A DNA stretch of 64,000 nt from the NCBI RefSeq assembly GCF_030325625.1, contig NZ_JACAIS010000001.1, positions 124,001-188,000 of the forward strand, given 5' to 3'. Positions 19,036 through 30,620 of the stretch are shown one piece after another (positions within the stretch are counted from its first letter, which is position 1; each line of letters starts with the position of its first letter). Under the pieces are notes generated by a model. The model did not search any database, was not told the DNA's origin, and saw only the letters and a program-made list of their open reading frames with translations. Both the position numbers and the translations under genes were made by a program. The stretch is from Sphingobacterium sp. N143. Lineage in GTDB: Bacteria > Bacteroidota > Bacteroidia > Sphingobacteriales > Sphingobacteriaceae.

Positions 19036-20547
19036 ATGAAAAAGACACTTTTAGCGGCGCTACTTTTTGCAGCATCTTATGCACAGGCACAGACAAACTC
19101 ATTGATAAACGGTGATTTTTGGAAGGGGAAACCAACAATAGCTACTGTTAAGGATGAGATAAGCAAAGGAAACAGCCCCTCTCAACCCAATGCAGCATCT
19201 TTTGATCCGGTTACCATGGCGATATTAAATGGTGCGCCAACTGATGTCATCAAGTTTATGGTTGAACAGGAAGGGAACAGCGTGACTAAGAAAACACACC
19301 ATAGCCGTAGTTATTTGCATTGGGCCGCTTCAAGTGGCAATGCTGAACTGGTTGACTATTTAATAGCCAAAGGCTCGGACGTCAACTATCAAGATAGCCA
19401 TGGCTATCCTGTTATTGCTTATGCTGCTTCAACTGGAAATACCAATACAGCCATTTATGAAGCCCTGTTTAAAGCGGGGATAGATCCAAAGCAAAAATAC
19501 GAGGGAGGGGCCACCTTGATGATGCTTGCGGTATCGGCTGATAAAGATCTTGCGCTGACAGATTATTTTACCAAAAAAGGACTTTCAATTCAAGATAAAG
19601 ATGAGTACGGACGTACCCTGACGGATTATGCTGCAAAATTAGGCAATACATCCATTATGGAAAAATTGATTGCCCGTGGTGTAACACCAACAGATCAGGC
19701 CTTGTTTTTTGCAACCCAGGGATCGCGGCAAGTTTCAAATGGATTGGATACTTATACTTACTTGGTAGAGAAGCTTAAATTGGATCCTAAAGCTATAAAC
19801 AAAGATGGAGCAACGGTATTACATGCGCTTGTACGTCGGCCTAATCAGGCTGTAATCGATTATTTCCTGGCGAAAGGTGTCGACGTTGCTAAGGCAGATC
19901 ATGAAGGAAATACTGCACTGATGGTGGCTGCTAATGGTAAAGATGCGAAGCTGGTTGAGCTGCTGCTTTCAAGTGCAAAAAATGTAAATGCCATCAATGA
20001 GAAGGGTGAGTCAGCCTTGACTAAGGCTATAGGAAATGGATCTGCTGAAATTGCGGCAATTTTGATTAAACAGGGAGCTGATCTTAAGATATCGGATAAA
20101 GATGGTAACAATTTAGCGTATTACTGGTTCAATTCCTACAAAGAAGGAGGTCACGCTGCTGGTTCACAGCAAAGAAATTCAGCAAATGGCCCACAGGTAG
20201 ATGATTTTAAAGAAAAACTAGTAATACTTAAAACCGGTGGACTGGATATGGCAGCACCACAAAAGAATGGTAGTACATTGTATCATCTAGCGGTTGCCAA
20301 GGAAAGTATAAAACTCATTCAGAAAGCAAGTGAGCTGGGCGTTGATATCAATGCTCAGGATGAAGCAGGTACTACTGCACTGCATAAGGCAGCACTGATT
20401 GCAAAAGATGACACCCTATTAAAAGCATTGATTGCTTTGGGGGCAAAAAAAGAGCTAAAAACCGAGTTTGAAGAAACAGCTTATGATCTGGCAAAGGAGA
20501 ATGACTTTTTGTCTAAAGGAAATGTACAGTTGGACTTTTTAAAATAA
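19036..20547 (+). CDS. Exported ankyrin-repeat protein
   Basis: The 503-residue protein has a signal peptide ending AQAQT and then roughly ten to twelve ankyrin repeats over residues 90-500, with typical consensus fragments such as [22 protein letters not shown] and [20 protein letters not shown]. Ankyrin repeats bind proteins; there is no catalytic motif. It is the first gene of a four-gene group with the DUF2271, PepSY/flavodoxin and ApbE genes, starting two bases before DUF2271, so it is probably a periplasmic partner or scaffold of that redox system. The role in electron transfer is inferred only from position. Confidence 0.85.
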   Translation: MKKTLLAALLFAASYAQAQTNSLINGDFWKGKPTIATVKDEISKGNSPSQPNAASFDPVTMAILNGAPTDVIKFMVEQEGNSVTKKTHHSRSYLHWAASSGNAELVDYLIAKGSDVNYQDSHGYPVIAYAASTGNTNTAIYEALFKAGIDPKQKYEGGATLMMLAVSADKDLALTDYFTKKGLSIQDKDEYGRTLTDYAAKLGNTSIMEKLIARGVTPTDQALFFATQGSRQVSNGLDTYTYLVEKLKLDPKAINKDGATVLHALVRRPNQAVIDYFLAKGVDVAKADHEGNTALMVAANGKDAKLVELLLSSAKNVNAINEKGESALTKAIGNGSAEIAAILIKQGADLKISDKDGNNLAYYWFNSYKEGGHAAGSQQRNSANGPQVDDFKEKLVILKTGGLDMAAPQKNGSTLYHLAVAKESIKLIQKASELGVDINAQDEAGTTALHKAALIAKDDTLLKALIALGAKKELKTEFEETAYDLAKENDFLSKGNVQLDFLK

Positions 20548-20548
20548 C

Positions 20549-21037
20549 ATGATGAAAAATAGAATTAAAATTGCAGTGGTCACGCTTTTGCTGACAGTGC
20601 TTGCCGGTAGTTCTTTTGCTCAAACGGGTAAATATAAATGCCTGATCCAGATGAATGCCTATCAAGGTGAGGGGGCCTATGTGGTGATTGCTTTGATTAA
20701 CCCAAAAGGAGCTTATGAAAAGACACTCGCTGTATTGGGACCTGATAAGCAATGGTATAATACGCTTAAGGAGTGGTATAAGTTCCAGAGCAAAACAAAG
20801 GAAAAGTTGAATGCAGTTACCGGAGCTTCTGTTAGTGGTGGTGATCGTGCGATGCGTACCCTTGAAATTGATGAGTCCAAATTCAATAAAGGATATAAAC
20901 TTCGTTTCGAATCTGCCGTTGAAGAGCAGAAGTACCATGTTGCCGACCTAGAAATCCCGCTTACGAAGGAAGCAATTACTGTAAAAGCAACGGGTAAAGG
21001 ATACATCAAGCTTGTTAAACTAAATAAAGTACAATAA
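20549..21037 (+). CDS. DUF2271-family periplasmic protein with flavinylation-like TGAS motif
   Basis: The 162-residue protein has a signal peptide ending SSFAQ and matches DUF2271, a small periplasmic domain. At T91-G92-A93-S94 it has the sequence NAVTGAS, which fits the [S/T]GA[S/T] core that ApbE enzymes recognise when they attach FMN to a threonine or serine; the upstream Asp of the commonest motif is replaced by Asn. The ApbE gene lies three genes downstream and a PepSY/flavodoxin reductase directly follows at a six-base gap. It is therefore a candidate covalent flavoprotein carrying electrons in the periplasm. Motif and neighbours are seen directly; flavinylation itself is inferred. Confidence 0.82.
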   Translation: MMKNRIKIAVVTLLLTVLAGSSFAQTGKYKCLIQMNAYQGEGAYVVIALINPKGAYEKTLAVLGPDKQWYNTLKEWYKFQSKTKEKLNAVTGASVSGGDRAMRTLEIDESKFNKGYKLRFESAVEEQKYHVADLEIPLTKEAITVKATGKGYIKLVKLNKVQ

Positions 21038-21043
21038 AAAAAC

Positions 21044-23242
21044 ATGCTTGTATCTGTTTGGAGGTATGCACATTTAGCACTTGCACTTGTTTCTTCGGTT
21101 TTCTTACTGCTATTATCGATCACGGGAGTCATCTTGGCAGTGGATGCCGTCAATGAGAAAATACCTTCCTATCGTGTAGAAGATATAGAATCTATGGACC
21201 TTGCGCAGACCATTTCCGGTTTACGTAAAGTTTATCCAGAAATTATTGAGATTGCCGTTGATCATAATCAGTTTGTGCATATTGATGCCATTGATACTGG
21301 AGGCAATACCATAAAAGGGTATATCAACCCAAAAACAGGGACATTTCTTGGGAACGAAAAAGGTAAAACCCAATTTGTTCAATGGACAACAGCCCTACAC
21401 CGTTCCCTTTTCTTGAAAGAGACGGGCCGCATAGTCGTTGGTGTCGTGTCGTTTCTCTTAATTCTTATTACGATTTCTGGAATGGTATTGATCATCAAGC
21501 GTCAGCAGGGGATTCGGCATTTCTTTGCCAAGATCAACCGGGATTTCTTTTCGCAGTACTTCCATGTGGTCTCAGGACGTCTTTTTCTGTTGCCAATTTT
21601 AATTTTGGCCCTTACTGGAACATACTTATTCCTGGTGCGAATTGAATTATTGAAAAAGACAAACCAGCAGGTTGAATATCCTGCCGATATACAGCCTGCA
21701 GAACCGCTGAATATGGCCGATTTTACCCTATTTCAGAAAACTAAACTCGCTGATATTGTTAAGCTCGAATTCCCTTTTATGGAAGGCGATCCTGAAGAAT
21801 ATTATATACTAAAATTCAAGGATCGGGAGCTGACGATAAATCAATTAAATGGAACTATTCATCAGGAGGTAAAGTATCCAATTGCAGCTCTTGCAGAACA
21901 GTTTTCATTGGATCTCCATACAGGCAAAACAAATGCATTTTGGGCGATTGTGTTAGGCTTGGCATCACTGAATATCGTATTCTTTATTTATACGGGCTTT
22001 GTCATTACGCTCAAACGCACCCGCACCAGGATAAAGAATAGATACAAACCCCAGGAAGCCGAAATTATTATCTTATTTGGTACTGAAAATGGAAGTACGC
22101 TGTTTTTTGCCAATCAGATCCACAGGCAGTTACTGGCTGATGGAAAGAAATCCGTATTGCTAGGGATGGATCAATATCAAATTTTTCCAAAAGCTACGTA
22201 CTTATTATTATTCACCTCGACCTATGGCTTAGGAACAGCACCATCCAATGCTGTTCAGTTTGAACAGAAGTTGATGTCATACCCACAGCAGCAGAATGTC
22301 TATTTCTCTGTACTTGGTTTTGGGTCAAAAGCTTATCCGGATTTTTGTGCATATGCGCATCATATTGATGCTTTGTTGGAAAATCAGACATGGGCTTGCA
22401 GGCTATTGGCGATGCATACGGTAAACGATAAAAATGTCGGTCAACTCATCTCATGGATCCACCATTGGAGTGAGCAGACCTCGATTGCCTTAGCTTCCGC
22501 ACCTGCCGTTTATAGCTCAAAGATAGTTGGATTGAGAAAATTCAAAGTAATATCTAAGTCTGCCATTTCTGAACGTAATACCACATTTATGGTTCTATTG
22601 AAACCCTTGGGAAAGCAAAAAGTACAGTCCGGAGACCTGTTGGCAATTTATCCAGATAATGATCAACGTGAACGATTTTATTCCATTGGCTGTAAGGATG
22701 GTCTGATCCAATTGATTGTGAAATTGTTTCCTGATGGATTTGGCTCTGGTTTTTTGTATCGATTGGAGCAGGACCAAATTGTACGAGCACGTGTGCTGGC
22801 AAATCCAAGTTTTCACTTTCCAAAAGAAGGAAAAAGAATTGCACTGATCGCAAACGGGACAGGAATAGCTCCATTCCTGGGCATGATTGCTGAAAACCAA
22901 ACTAAAGTTCCAGTTAGACTGTACGCTGGTTTTCGGAACAGCAACGAGATCATTGCAAGTTATATTAGTTTTGCTGAGGAACAGATAAAATTGAAGAAAC
23001 TGGAACAATTTCAACTAGCTTTTTCACGTGAGCATAATAAACAATATGTGATGGAACTCATTCATAAAGATGCATTATATTTTGTAGAACTACTTGAACA
23101 GGGAGGGTATATCATGCTATGTGGTGCACTTCGCATGCAACATGATGTTGAGCGTACTTTAAATAACATGTTGTTAGAACATAGCGGAAAATCCATCGAT
23201 CTCTATAAGGAAAATGGACAAATATTGGCCGATTGTTATTAA
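21044..23242 (+). CDS. PepSY-TM / flavodoxin / FNR-type reductase fusion
   Basis: The 732-residue membrane protein has four or so transmembrane helices in a PepSY-associated region (about 1-330), with histidines placed in or near helices (RYAHLA, TALHRSLF, QYFHVVSG, DLHTGKT) that could bind haem. A cytosolic flavodoxin domain follows (about 345-480, ILFGTENGSTLFFAN and FTSTYGLGTAP), then an FAD-binding domain (RFYSIG) and an NAD(P)-binding domain (IANGTGIAPFLGMI near 605-620). The layout resembles sulfite-reductase flavoproteins and would pass electrons from NAD(P)H through FAD and FMN across the membrane. It lies six bases after the DUF2271 gene, the likely acceptor. Domain calls are firm; direction and acceptor are inferred. 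Confidence 0.9.
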   Translation: MLVSVWRYAHLALALVSSVFLLLLSITGVILAVDAVNEKIPSYRVEDIESMDLAQTISGLRKVYPEIIEIAVDHNQFVHIDAIDTGGNTIKGYINPKTGTFLGNEKGKTQFVQWTTALHRSLFLKETGRIVVGVVSFLLILITISGMVLIIKRQQGIRHFFAKINRDFFSQYFHVVSGRLFLLPILILALTGTYLFLVRIELLKKTNQQVEYPADIQPAEPLNMADFTLFQKTKLADIVKLEFPFMEGDPEEYYILKFKDRELTINQLNGTIHQEVKYPIAALAEQFSLDLHTGKTNAFWAIVLGLASLNIVFFIYTGFVITLKRTRTRIKNRYKPQEAEIIILFGTENGSTLFFANQIHRQLLADGKKSVLLGMDQYQIFPKATYLLLFTSTYGLGTAPSNAVQFEQKLMSYPQQQNVYFSVLGFGSKAYPDFCAYAHHIDALLENQTWACRLLAMHTVNDKNVGQLISWIHHWSEQTSIALASAPAVYSSKIVGLRKFKVISKSAISERNTTFMVLLKPLGKQKVQSGDLLAIYPDNDQRERFYSIGCKDGLIQLIVKLFPDGFGSGFLYRLEQDQIVRARVLANPSFHFPKEGKRIALIANGTGIAPFLGMIAENQTKVPVRLYAGFRNSNEIIASYISFAEEQIKLKKLEQFQLAFSREHNKQYVMELIHKDALYFVELLEQGGYIMLCGALRMQHDVERTLNNMLLEHSGKSIDLYKENGQILADCY

Positions 23243-23322
23243 TTTCAGCGATTATATATTGTTCTTCTCAATTAGCCCTGGATAATCTTTAAATTGATCT
23301 TAAGGCCCTTTAGATAATTCCA

Positions 23323-24303
23323 ATGAAAAATTATAAACATTTTGTATTCATGGCCCTATTGGGGTTCATGTTCATGTCCAATAGTTTCTCACAGATACTA
23401 TTCAAAAAACAGATGACATTGATGGGATCCGTTTTTGAAATTAGTTTAGTGGATCAAGACAGTTTAAAGGCTAAAAAACATATGGATGAAGTCGTTGCGG
23501 AAGTCTCTCGCATAGAGGACCTGATCTCAGAATGGCGGCCACATACGCAGATATCCGAAGTAAATCGCTATGCTGGGATCAAACCAGTGAAAGTTGATCG
23601 TGAAGTATTGGAGTTGACTAAAAGAGCAATTCAATATGCGCAAAATTCGCAAGGAGCTTTTGACATCAGTATAGTTGCAATGGACAAAATATGGAAGTTT
23701 GATGGGAGTATGACTGTAATGCCTTCGGAAGAATTGATCAGAAATTCTGTTACTAAAGTAGGTTATCAGCATATCAAGATAGATAGTGCAGCATCGACTA
23801 TCTTTTTGGAGCTGCCTGGTATGAAGATTGGTTTTGGCTCTATTGGTAAAGGCTATGCTGCTGACCGTGGTCGCGAGATCATGAAAAACAGTGGCGTGTC
23901 TGCTGGGATTGTCAATGCATCTGGAGATTTATCTACCTGGGGAAACCAGCCCAATGGTGATTCCTGGAAGATTGGGGTAAACAATCCCTTCAAGCCACAT
24001 CAGATGGTCCAGATCCTTCAGCTGAATGAAATGGCTGTTGCAACATCTGGTAGCTACGAAAAATATGCTGAAATCCATGGAAAACGTTACTCCCATATCA
24101 TTAATCCTGTTACTGGATATCCGGCCACTGGGCTGACCTCGGTCACCATCTATGGTCCATCTGCAGAAATCGCAAATGCATTGAGTACCTCAATTATGGT
24201 ATTGGGGGTAAAGGAAGGAAGGAAATTAATCCGTAATTTCCCGGCTTATCGTTATATCTTTATAACTGATAAAGGAAAGATTATTCGTGATAACAGAAAA
24301 TAA
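23323..24303 (+). CDS. apbE: FAD:protein FMN transferase
   Basis: The 326-residue exported enzyme attaches FMN from FAD to a Thr or Ser of a target protein, using Mg. It has a signal peptide (ending NSFSQ), the MGSVFEI segment, the conserved GSIGKGYAADRGREIM helix and NASGDLSTWG flavin-binding stretch, and YSHIINPVTGYPA containing the conserved HIxxPxTG motif. Length is normal for the family. It lies 80 bases after the PepSY/flavodoxin gene and closes the cluster; the DUF2271 protein with TGAS is the obvious substrate. Confidence 0.95.
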   Translation: MKNYKHFVFMALLGFMFMSNSFSQILFKKQMTLMGSVFEISLVDQDSLKAKKHMDEVVAEVSRIEDLISEWRPHTQISEVNRYAGIKPVKVDREVLELTKRAIQYAQNSQGAFDISIVAMDKIWKFDGSMTVMPSEELIRNSVTKVGYQHIKIDSAASTIFLELPGMKIGFGSIGKGYAADRGREIMKNSGVSAGIVNASGDLSTWGNQPNGDSWKIGVNNPFKPHQMVQILQLNEMAVATSGSYEKYAEIHGKRYSHIINPVTGYPATGLTSVTIYGPSAEIANALSTSIMVLGVKEGRKLIRNFPAYRYIFITDKGKIIRDNRK

Positions 24304-24423
24304 TAGTCCTCCGGGATCTGTTTAAAGATGAGGATGAATAGGGGAGAATCCAAGGTTGGCACAAAAAAATAAAAGAAAGCAATAATTTTAAAGTAAAAGC
24401 CCGGCTGATTCGTCCGTATAGTC

Positions 24424-25005
24424 ATGGACATTGCATACCACAATCATATGGCAGAGAAAAACTCCAGATCATTTACGAATATCGTTAAGACTTATGGAAG
24501 TCAGCTGCTGCGCTTTGTAAAGGGAAAGGTGAAAAAAAACGAAGATGCCGAAGATATTCTGCAGGAAGTTTGGTATCAACTCAGTCGTTTGACCAATATG
24601 GACGAATTAGAAAACGCCGGCGCATGGTTATATGCTGTGACTCGAAATAAGATTACGGACAGCTATCGAAAAAAGAAAAATGAATCTCTTGAAGGCCTTA
24701 TCGAGGGAAATGAAGATGAAGATGCAAGTTTGCCAATCCGCCAATATCTTTTGGCCGACGACTCCAACAATCCCGAGCTTAAATTATTTAAGGATATTTT
24801 TTGGGATGAACTGATGAAGGCATTGGACGAGCTACCTGAAAAACAGCGTCGGGTCTTTATGCTCAATGAGATTGAAGAAAAAACACTTCAGGAGATTGCT
24901 GACATGGAAGACGAAAATCTAAAAACGATTATCAGCAGAAAGGGATATGCCGTAAAGCATCTACGATTGCGTTTACGTAGTTTATATGAAGAATTAAAAT
25001 TTTAA
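24424..25005 (+). CDS. ECF-type RNA polymerase sigma factor
   Basis: The 193-residue protein has sigma region 2 (FVKGKVKKNEDAEDILQEVWYQLSRL near 30-55 and AWLYAVTRNKITDSYR) and region 4 (LPEKQRRVFMLNEIEEKTLQEIADM near 137-161). An alternative ATG occurs at residue 9. No anti-sigma factor with a zinc-binding or FecR domain follows; instead a small membrane protein starts 12 bases after the stop. It may control the stress genes that follow (small membrane proteins, Hsp20). Family is firm, target inferred. Confidence 0.92.
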   Translation: MDIAYHNHMAEKNSRSFTNIVKTYGSQLLRFVKGKVKKNEDAEDILQEVWYQLSRLTNMDELENAGAWLYAVTRNKITDSYRKKKNESLEGLIEGNEDEDASLPIRQYLLADDSNNPELKLFKDIFWDELMKALDELPEKQRRVFMLNEIEEKTLQEIADMEDENLKTIISRKGYAVKHLRLRLRSLYEELKF

Positions 25006-25017
25006 AGAAATATAGCG

Positions 25018-25356
25018 ATGAATAGAAGAATGAGAAAACAAGGAAAAGGCAAATTTGCTTTCATGTTTGTTGCCATTATCGTTGGAATTTTCTTACTGGT
25101 TGCACTATTGCAATATTTATGGAATACGCTGATGTGCGATATTTTCAACCTGAAGGCGATTACCTACTGGCAGGCATTTGGTCTTTTTGTGCTGTCACGT
25201 ATCCTATTTGGTCGAGGTTTTGGTAAACCTAAAAGAGGCGGATTCCGTCCTGATTTTCCACAGTACATCGACAAGCAAGAAGACCTTTCAGAAGAAGAAA
25301 GAGAACGCTTACGGGCAGAATGGAAGCGCCGTTTTAGTGGGCGGTGTGGCTTTTAA
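25018..25356 (+). CDS. Small membrane protein with two helices
   Basis: The 112-residue protein has a basic N-terminus, a strong hydrophobic helix (about 13-33), a second shorter helix (about 45-64) and a soluble C-terminal region rich in charges (residues 85-112, EEERERLRAEWKRRF). It starts 12 bases after the sigma factor stop, so it is co-transcribed and could act as its membrane partner or anti-sigma factor. I do not recognise a named family with confidence, although similar proteins follow ECF sigma factors in related genomes as I recall. Confidence 0.7.
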   Translation: MNRRMRKQGKGKFAFMFVAIIVGIFLLVALLQYLWNTLMCDIFNLKAITYWQAFGLFVLSRILFGRGFGKPKRGGFRPDFPQYIDKQEDLSEEERERLRAEWKRRFSGRCGF

Positions 25357-25391
25357 AAAAAAATGAATTTTTTAAAGTAAAATTTTATTAC

Positions 25392-25425
25392 AGGCGTCTT
25401 CTTCTATAAAAGGCGCCTTTTTTTA
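25392..25425 (+). terminator. Rho-independent terminator after sigma/membrane protein pair
   Basis: Arms AGGCGTCTT (25392-25400) and AAGGCGCCT (25410-25418) pair with one G-U, followed by a run of seven Ts. Confidence 0.85.
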
Positions 25426-25602
25426 TTCTCAAATCCCGAGACATACCTTAAAGGAAATAGCAGGACGCGACGACCTGCTAATGATTGATAACATATAAAT
25501 GATGCATGTGCCGTGTCATTATGGTAACTGGAAAATCATCCTGAATGTAGTCGACGTATTTGGGGTTTAAGTTGAATGAACAATTAATAAAAAAGTATTC
25601 AG

Positions 25603-25896
25603 ATGAAAAATAAACTTCGATTTATATTGCCCCGCCTGATAGCGCTTACGGCAGTAGTAGGTTTAGCTAGCTTGATTATAGGAACAATCTTTAAGCTGCT
25701 ATTATTTACAACAATTTTATTTGCGATCGGGGCCTTTATGGTTGCTAAGATGCGCAATAGAGAAATCCGTGGATTAAAAATGGGAAGGGCACCTATTTAT
25801 CCCAATAGACATACGGAGGCCAGAGTGGATCGTGCGATTGTTCCTTTACAGAAACATCGGGCCCAAAAGAATGCCACCATAGTTCCAGTATATTAA
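25603..25896 (+). CDS. Small membrane protein, unrecognised
   Basis: The 97-residue protein has one or two hydrophobic helices (about 8-50) followed by a basic tail with several His and Arg residues. It stands alone between a terminator and the Hsp20 gene (70-base gap). No domain was recognised. Its place between a sigma factor pair and a heat-shock gene suggests a role in envelope stress, but this is only context. Confidence 0.6.
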   Translation: MKNKLRFILPRLIALTAVVGLASLIIGTIFKLLLFTTILFAIGAFMVAKMRNREIRGLKMGRAPIYPNRHTEARVDRAIVPLQKHRAQKNATIVPVY

Positions 25897-25966
25897 TAAA
25901 CTGTTTGAAGAGAGCTCTTGGAAGCTCGGTGAAAAATAAAATACGCATTATTTAAATACTTATATC

Positions 25967-26422
25967 ATGTTTAAAAAAGATAATTACGCAAGAGGATATT
26001 CAAATCATAATCGATTCTGTGGCCAACATTTTAAAGACCGCTTTGAAAGATTTCAACAGCATTTTTTTGAGGGAGAAGCAGCGGGACGAGGAGAGGGACA
26101 GCAATTTGTCCCAGCAAATATTTCCGAAAACTCAGAATTTTATGAAGTACAACTTTTTGCTGCCGGCAGGAAGAAAGAACAATTCCAGGTCAGTATACAT
26201 GAGGGAATCTTGAAGATCTCCTGTACTGAAAATAAAACCAATGATGATATAGACTATATCTATAAAGAACATCTTGGGATGGCATTTGAACGTGAATTCC
26301 AATTGAATGAACAGGTACTGACAACGAATGTACACGCTAGTTTTGAAGATGGTGTATTAACGGTGATTCTTCCCAAAGATCTTGAAAAAGTGGAAAAACC
26401 ACAGGAAGTTGTCATCGATTAA
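25967..26422 (+). CDS. Small heat-shock protein, Hsp20/alpha-crystallin family
   Basis: The 151-residue protein has a polar, Phe-rich N-terminal arm and the alpha-crystallin domain from about 50 to 145 (ENSEFYEVQLFAAGRKKEQ, then the conserved AFEREFQLNEQV and ASFEDGVLTVILPK). It is an ATP-independent holdase that binds unfolded proteins. The stop is followed by a terminator at 26470. Confidence 0.93.
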   Translation: MFKKDNYARGYSNHNRFCGQHFKDRFERFQQHFFEGEAAGRGEGQQFVPANISENSEFYEVQLFAAGRKKEQFQVSIHEGILKISCTENKTNDDIDYIYKEHLGMAFEREFQLNEQVLTTNVHASFEDGVLTVILPKDLEKVEKPQEVVID

Positions 26423-26469
26423 TAAATAATTAAGTGGCCCAAGGTCAATAGATAGTGGGAAACGGCATA

Positions 26470-26507
26470 GAAAAAGGATAATACAAAACTGTATTGTCCT
26501 TTTTTTC
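26470..26507 (+). terminator. Terminator after hsp20
   Basis: Arms at 26470-26484 and 26491-26505 form a stem with one G-U pair (GGATAATAC with GTATTGTCC), ending in a run of Ts. Confidence 0.8.
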
Positions 26508-26661
26508 TAAGAATAATAAATATACTATTACCCTGTCTTTTTCGGTATCAATGAGCGTCCTTTCTTCGATTTAAAAACCATTCAGTTTTTTCCATAGAGC
26601 AGGTCTTATCATGGTGCTCATGGTCTCCGCTGATTATATTGGCGTCGGCTATGGATGTTTT

Positions 26662-27270
26662 TCATCTGGAAGAGTTATGAAAGTCAGGGTGTTGTTTTCT
26701 GAATTTCTTTTTCAGTTGCTTCTTCCCAAATTTTCCAAAGAAATAAAAAAGACCTATTACGACGATGATGGCCATAAATGGAACGAAAATGGCCAATACA
26801 GTTAAAATAGTTGAGCCTATGGTTTCCATTGTCGAGATAATAAAATTACCCAGGCCTGCCGTACCGATTGAGGATGCTGCGCGGGTGCCAGCAAGGACTG
26901 TACTGATTGTTGCTGCGGTACCACCCCCGGCGATCATGGCGGTAGCCCAACGGAAGAATGGTGTGATATCGGTAAACTGCATAGCAAACAATAAGGTACC
27001 CGCAATTGTTGCTAAAGGAATGGATATCGTATCAAGGATGTTGTCGACGAGGGGGATATAATAAGCTGTAATTTCTATGAGCATCGCAATGGTCGTGGTG
27101 ATTAACACAAGATCAGAGCCAGACCATGCCCATTCATTGTCAACTTGAAATAATTCGAGTCGACATCCCAAGCTTAACAAAAATAAAGGCATGAAAACCC
27201 GGAAACCAGTTGCAGCTGCCAGGCTAATCCCAATGAATGCACTCACCAGATAGGTTGATAATTCTCCCAT
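26662..27270 (-). CDS. DUF4126-family membrane protein
   Basis: The 202-residue protein has about six hydrophobic segments and Gly/Ala-rich helices (GISLAAATGFRVFMPLFLLSL near 14-34, GGGTAATISTVLAGTRAASS near 114-133) that match DUF4126, a predicted integral membrane family of unknown function. The C-terminus is basic and ends HPDFHNSSR. It converges on the Hsp20 gene and is divergent from katG. Confidence 0.82.
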   Translation of the reverse strand: MGELSTYLVSAFIGISLAAATGFRVFMPLFLLSLGCRLELFQVDNEWAWSGSDLVLITTTIAMLIEITAYYIPLVDNILDTISIPLATIAGTLLFAMQFTDITPFFRWATAMIAGGGTAATISTVLAGTRAASSIGTAGLGNFIISTMETIGSTILTVLAIFVPFMAIIVVIGLFYFFGKFGKKQLKKKFRKQHPDFHNSSR

Positions 27271-27464
27271 GATAAAGGTCCTTTAGTCCAATCTAATAGT
27301 AGAATAACAAAAACATAGCTTTTGTTTTTTGAAATCGTTTCGATAAGGAAAATATACCTCCTCAGCGTTATCATGAGTTATATTGTTGGTTCTATTGTGA
27401 TTAAAGTTAGTTATAGATTTTAGTTATAATACATCAAATCATTCAATGAAAATATTGATCGTGA

Positions 27465-29819
<2,355 letters not shown>

Positions 29820-29841
29820 ACAGGACATAGCCTTTTTATTT

Positions 29842-29882
29842 AAGAAGCCCGAGGACCAACATGAGGACCTCGGGCTTCTTAT
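29842..29882 (+). terminator. Strong stem-loop after katG
   Basis: A 13-bp perfect stem (29842-29854 with 29868-29880) encloses a 13-base loop and begins 22 bases after the katG stop. Only a short T-rich tail follows. Confidence 0.75.
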
Positions 29883-30040
29883 TCTACCTTATTTTTGTGG
29901 TCAAGAGAGCTGCTAAAAAAGTAGAAAAAGAACCAGATTTATTGCTCTAATATCATTTTAATCTCACTTTAACCAAATTTTAATTTAATATATGGATAAT
30001 TATGGAATTTTCTTTGGAGTTTTCCGATTTTGTGAAATAA

Positions 30041-30088
30041 AATTCAAGATTTGTGCTACTTTTTCTTATTTGATCGGTAGTAACTTTG
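30041..30088 (+). promoter_or_regulatory. Shared operator-like element and promoter box ahead of hypAB block
   Basis: AATTCAAGATTTGT begins at 30041 and a TAACTTTG box (TAnnTTTG) begins at 30081, exactly 40 bases later. The same 14 bases with the same 40-base spacing to a TAnnTTTG box recur at 38521 before the urease block. No TTTG lies at the normal -33 spacing, so the element occupies the place of the upstream promoter half. This fits a regulator binding site. The regulator is unknown. Confidence 0.6.
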
Positions 30089-30132
30089 TAATGTTCTCGA
30101 AGAGAAACACGTTACTTTTTTAGGTTACAGCT

Positions 30133-30531
30133 ATGTGGAGGCACTTTATTTTTATAGTTACCATTCTGTTAGTTTCATTTAAGCATTTAAATGCTGACAG
30201 TCTTGTACTGAAAAGTGATAGTTTCTCAGCTAAAATCTCTTCAACAAAAATTCGCCTAGAAAAATCCAATCTTCCGTTATCCATCCAACAAAAAATCAAA
30301 GACAACAAGCTCCAGGCCGTGTATCCATCCTTACAATCTATTGCAGAAATAGATGCTGAAATGAACCAAGATTGGTTGATGGACCGTTGGCTTGTTACAG
30401 TCGATTTACTTTGGCATGAGTTATTGGCGTCCATGCTAAAGAATAACTACGGATATGAGCATACCTTGGATTTAGAACCTATTCCGATAGCCCGATTCTT
30501 GCTTTTTGAGCAAATAAAAATCCCATTTTAG
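30133..30531 (+). CDS. Small exported or membrane-anchored protein, paired with the one before ureA
   Basis: The 132-residue protein has an N-terminal hydrophobic segment (about 4-17) and no recognised domain. Its last residues, FLLFEQIKIPF, resemble the end of the protein at 38588-39001 (ILFQSLKIPF), and both genes sit just behind the same promoter element. It contains a Trp-rich stretch (DWLMDRWLVTVDLLWHELL near 79-97). The next gene, hypA, starts 89 bases after the stop. A role in nickel handling or signalling is inferred from position only. It could be a lineage-specific protein without known homologues. Confidence 0.6.
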   Translation: MWRHFIFIVTILLVSFKHLNADSLVLKSDSFSAKISSTKIRLEKSNLPLSIQQKIKDNKLQAVYPSLQSIAEIDAEMNQDWLMDRWLVTVDLLWHELLASMLKNNYGYEHTLDLEPIPIARFLLFEQIKIPF

Positions 30532-30620
30532 CCTTAAAGGCTTTCCTGCTTCTCATCAGAAAATACAGTGTGTCTGTTTTTCTATTTAAATTTATTTTAT
30601 TGATTTCTTAAAATATACCA

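Noticed and set aside
18881..19138. Minus-strand frame of 85 codons before the ankyrin gene
   Set aside because: It overlaps the ankyrin start on the opposite strand and shows no family features.
20513..21153. Minus-strand open frames of 141 and 146 codons over the DUF2271 gene
   Set aside because: Antisense shadows of DUF2271 and neighbouring genes.
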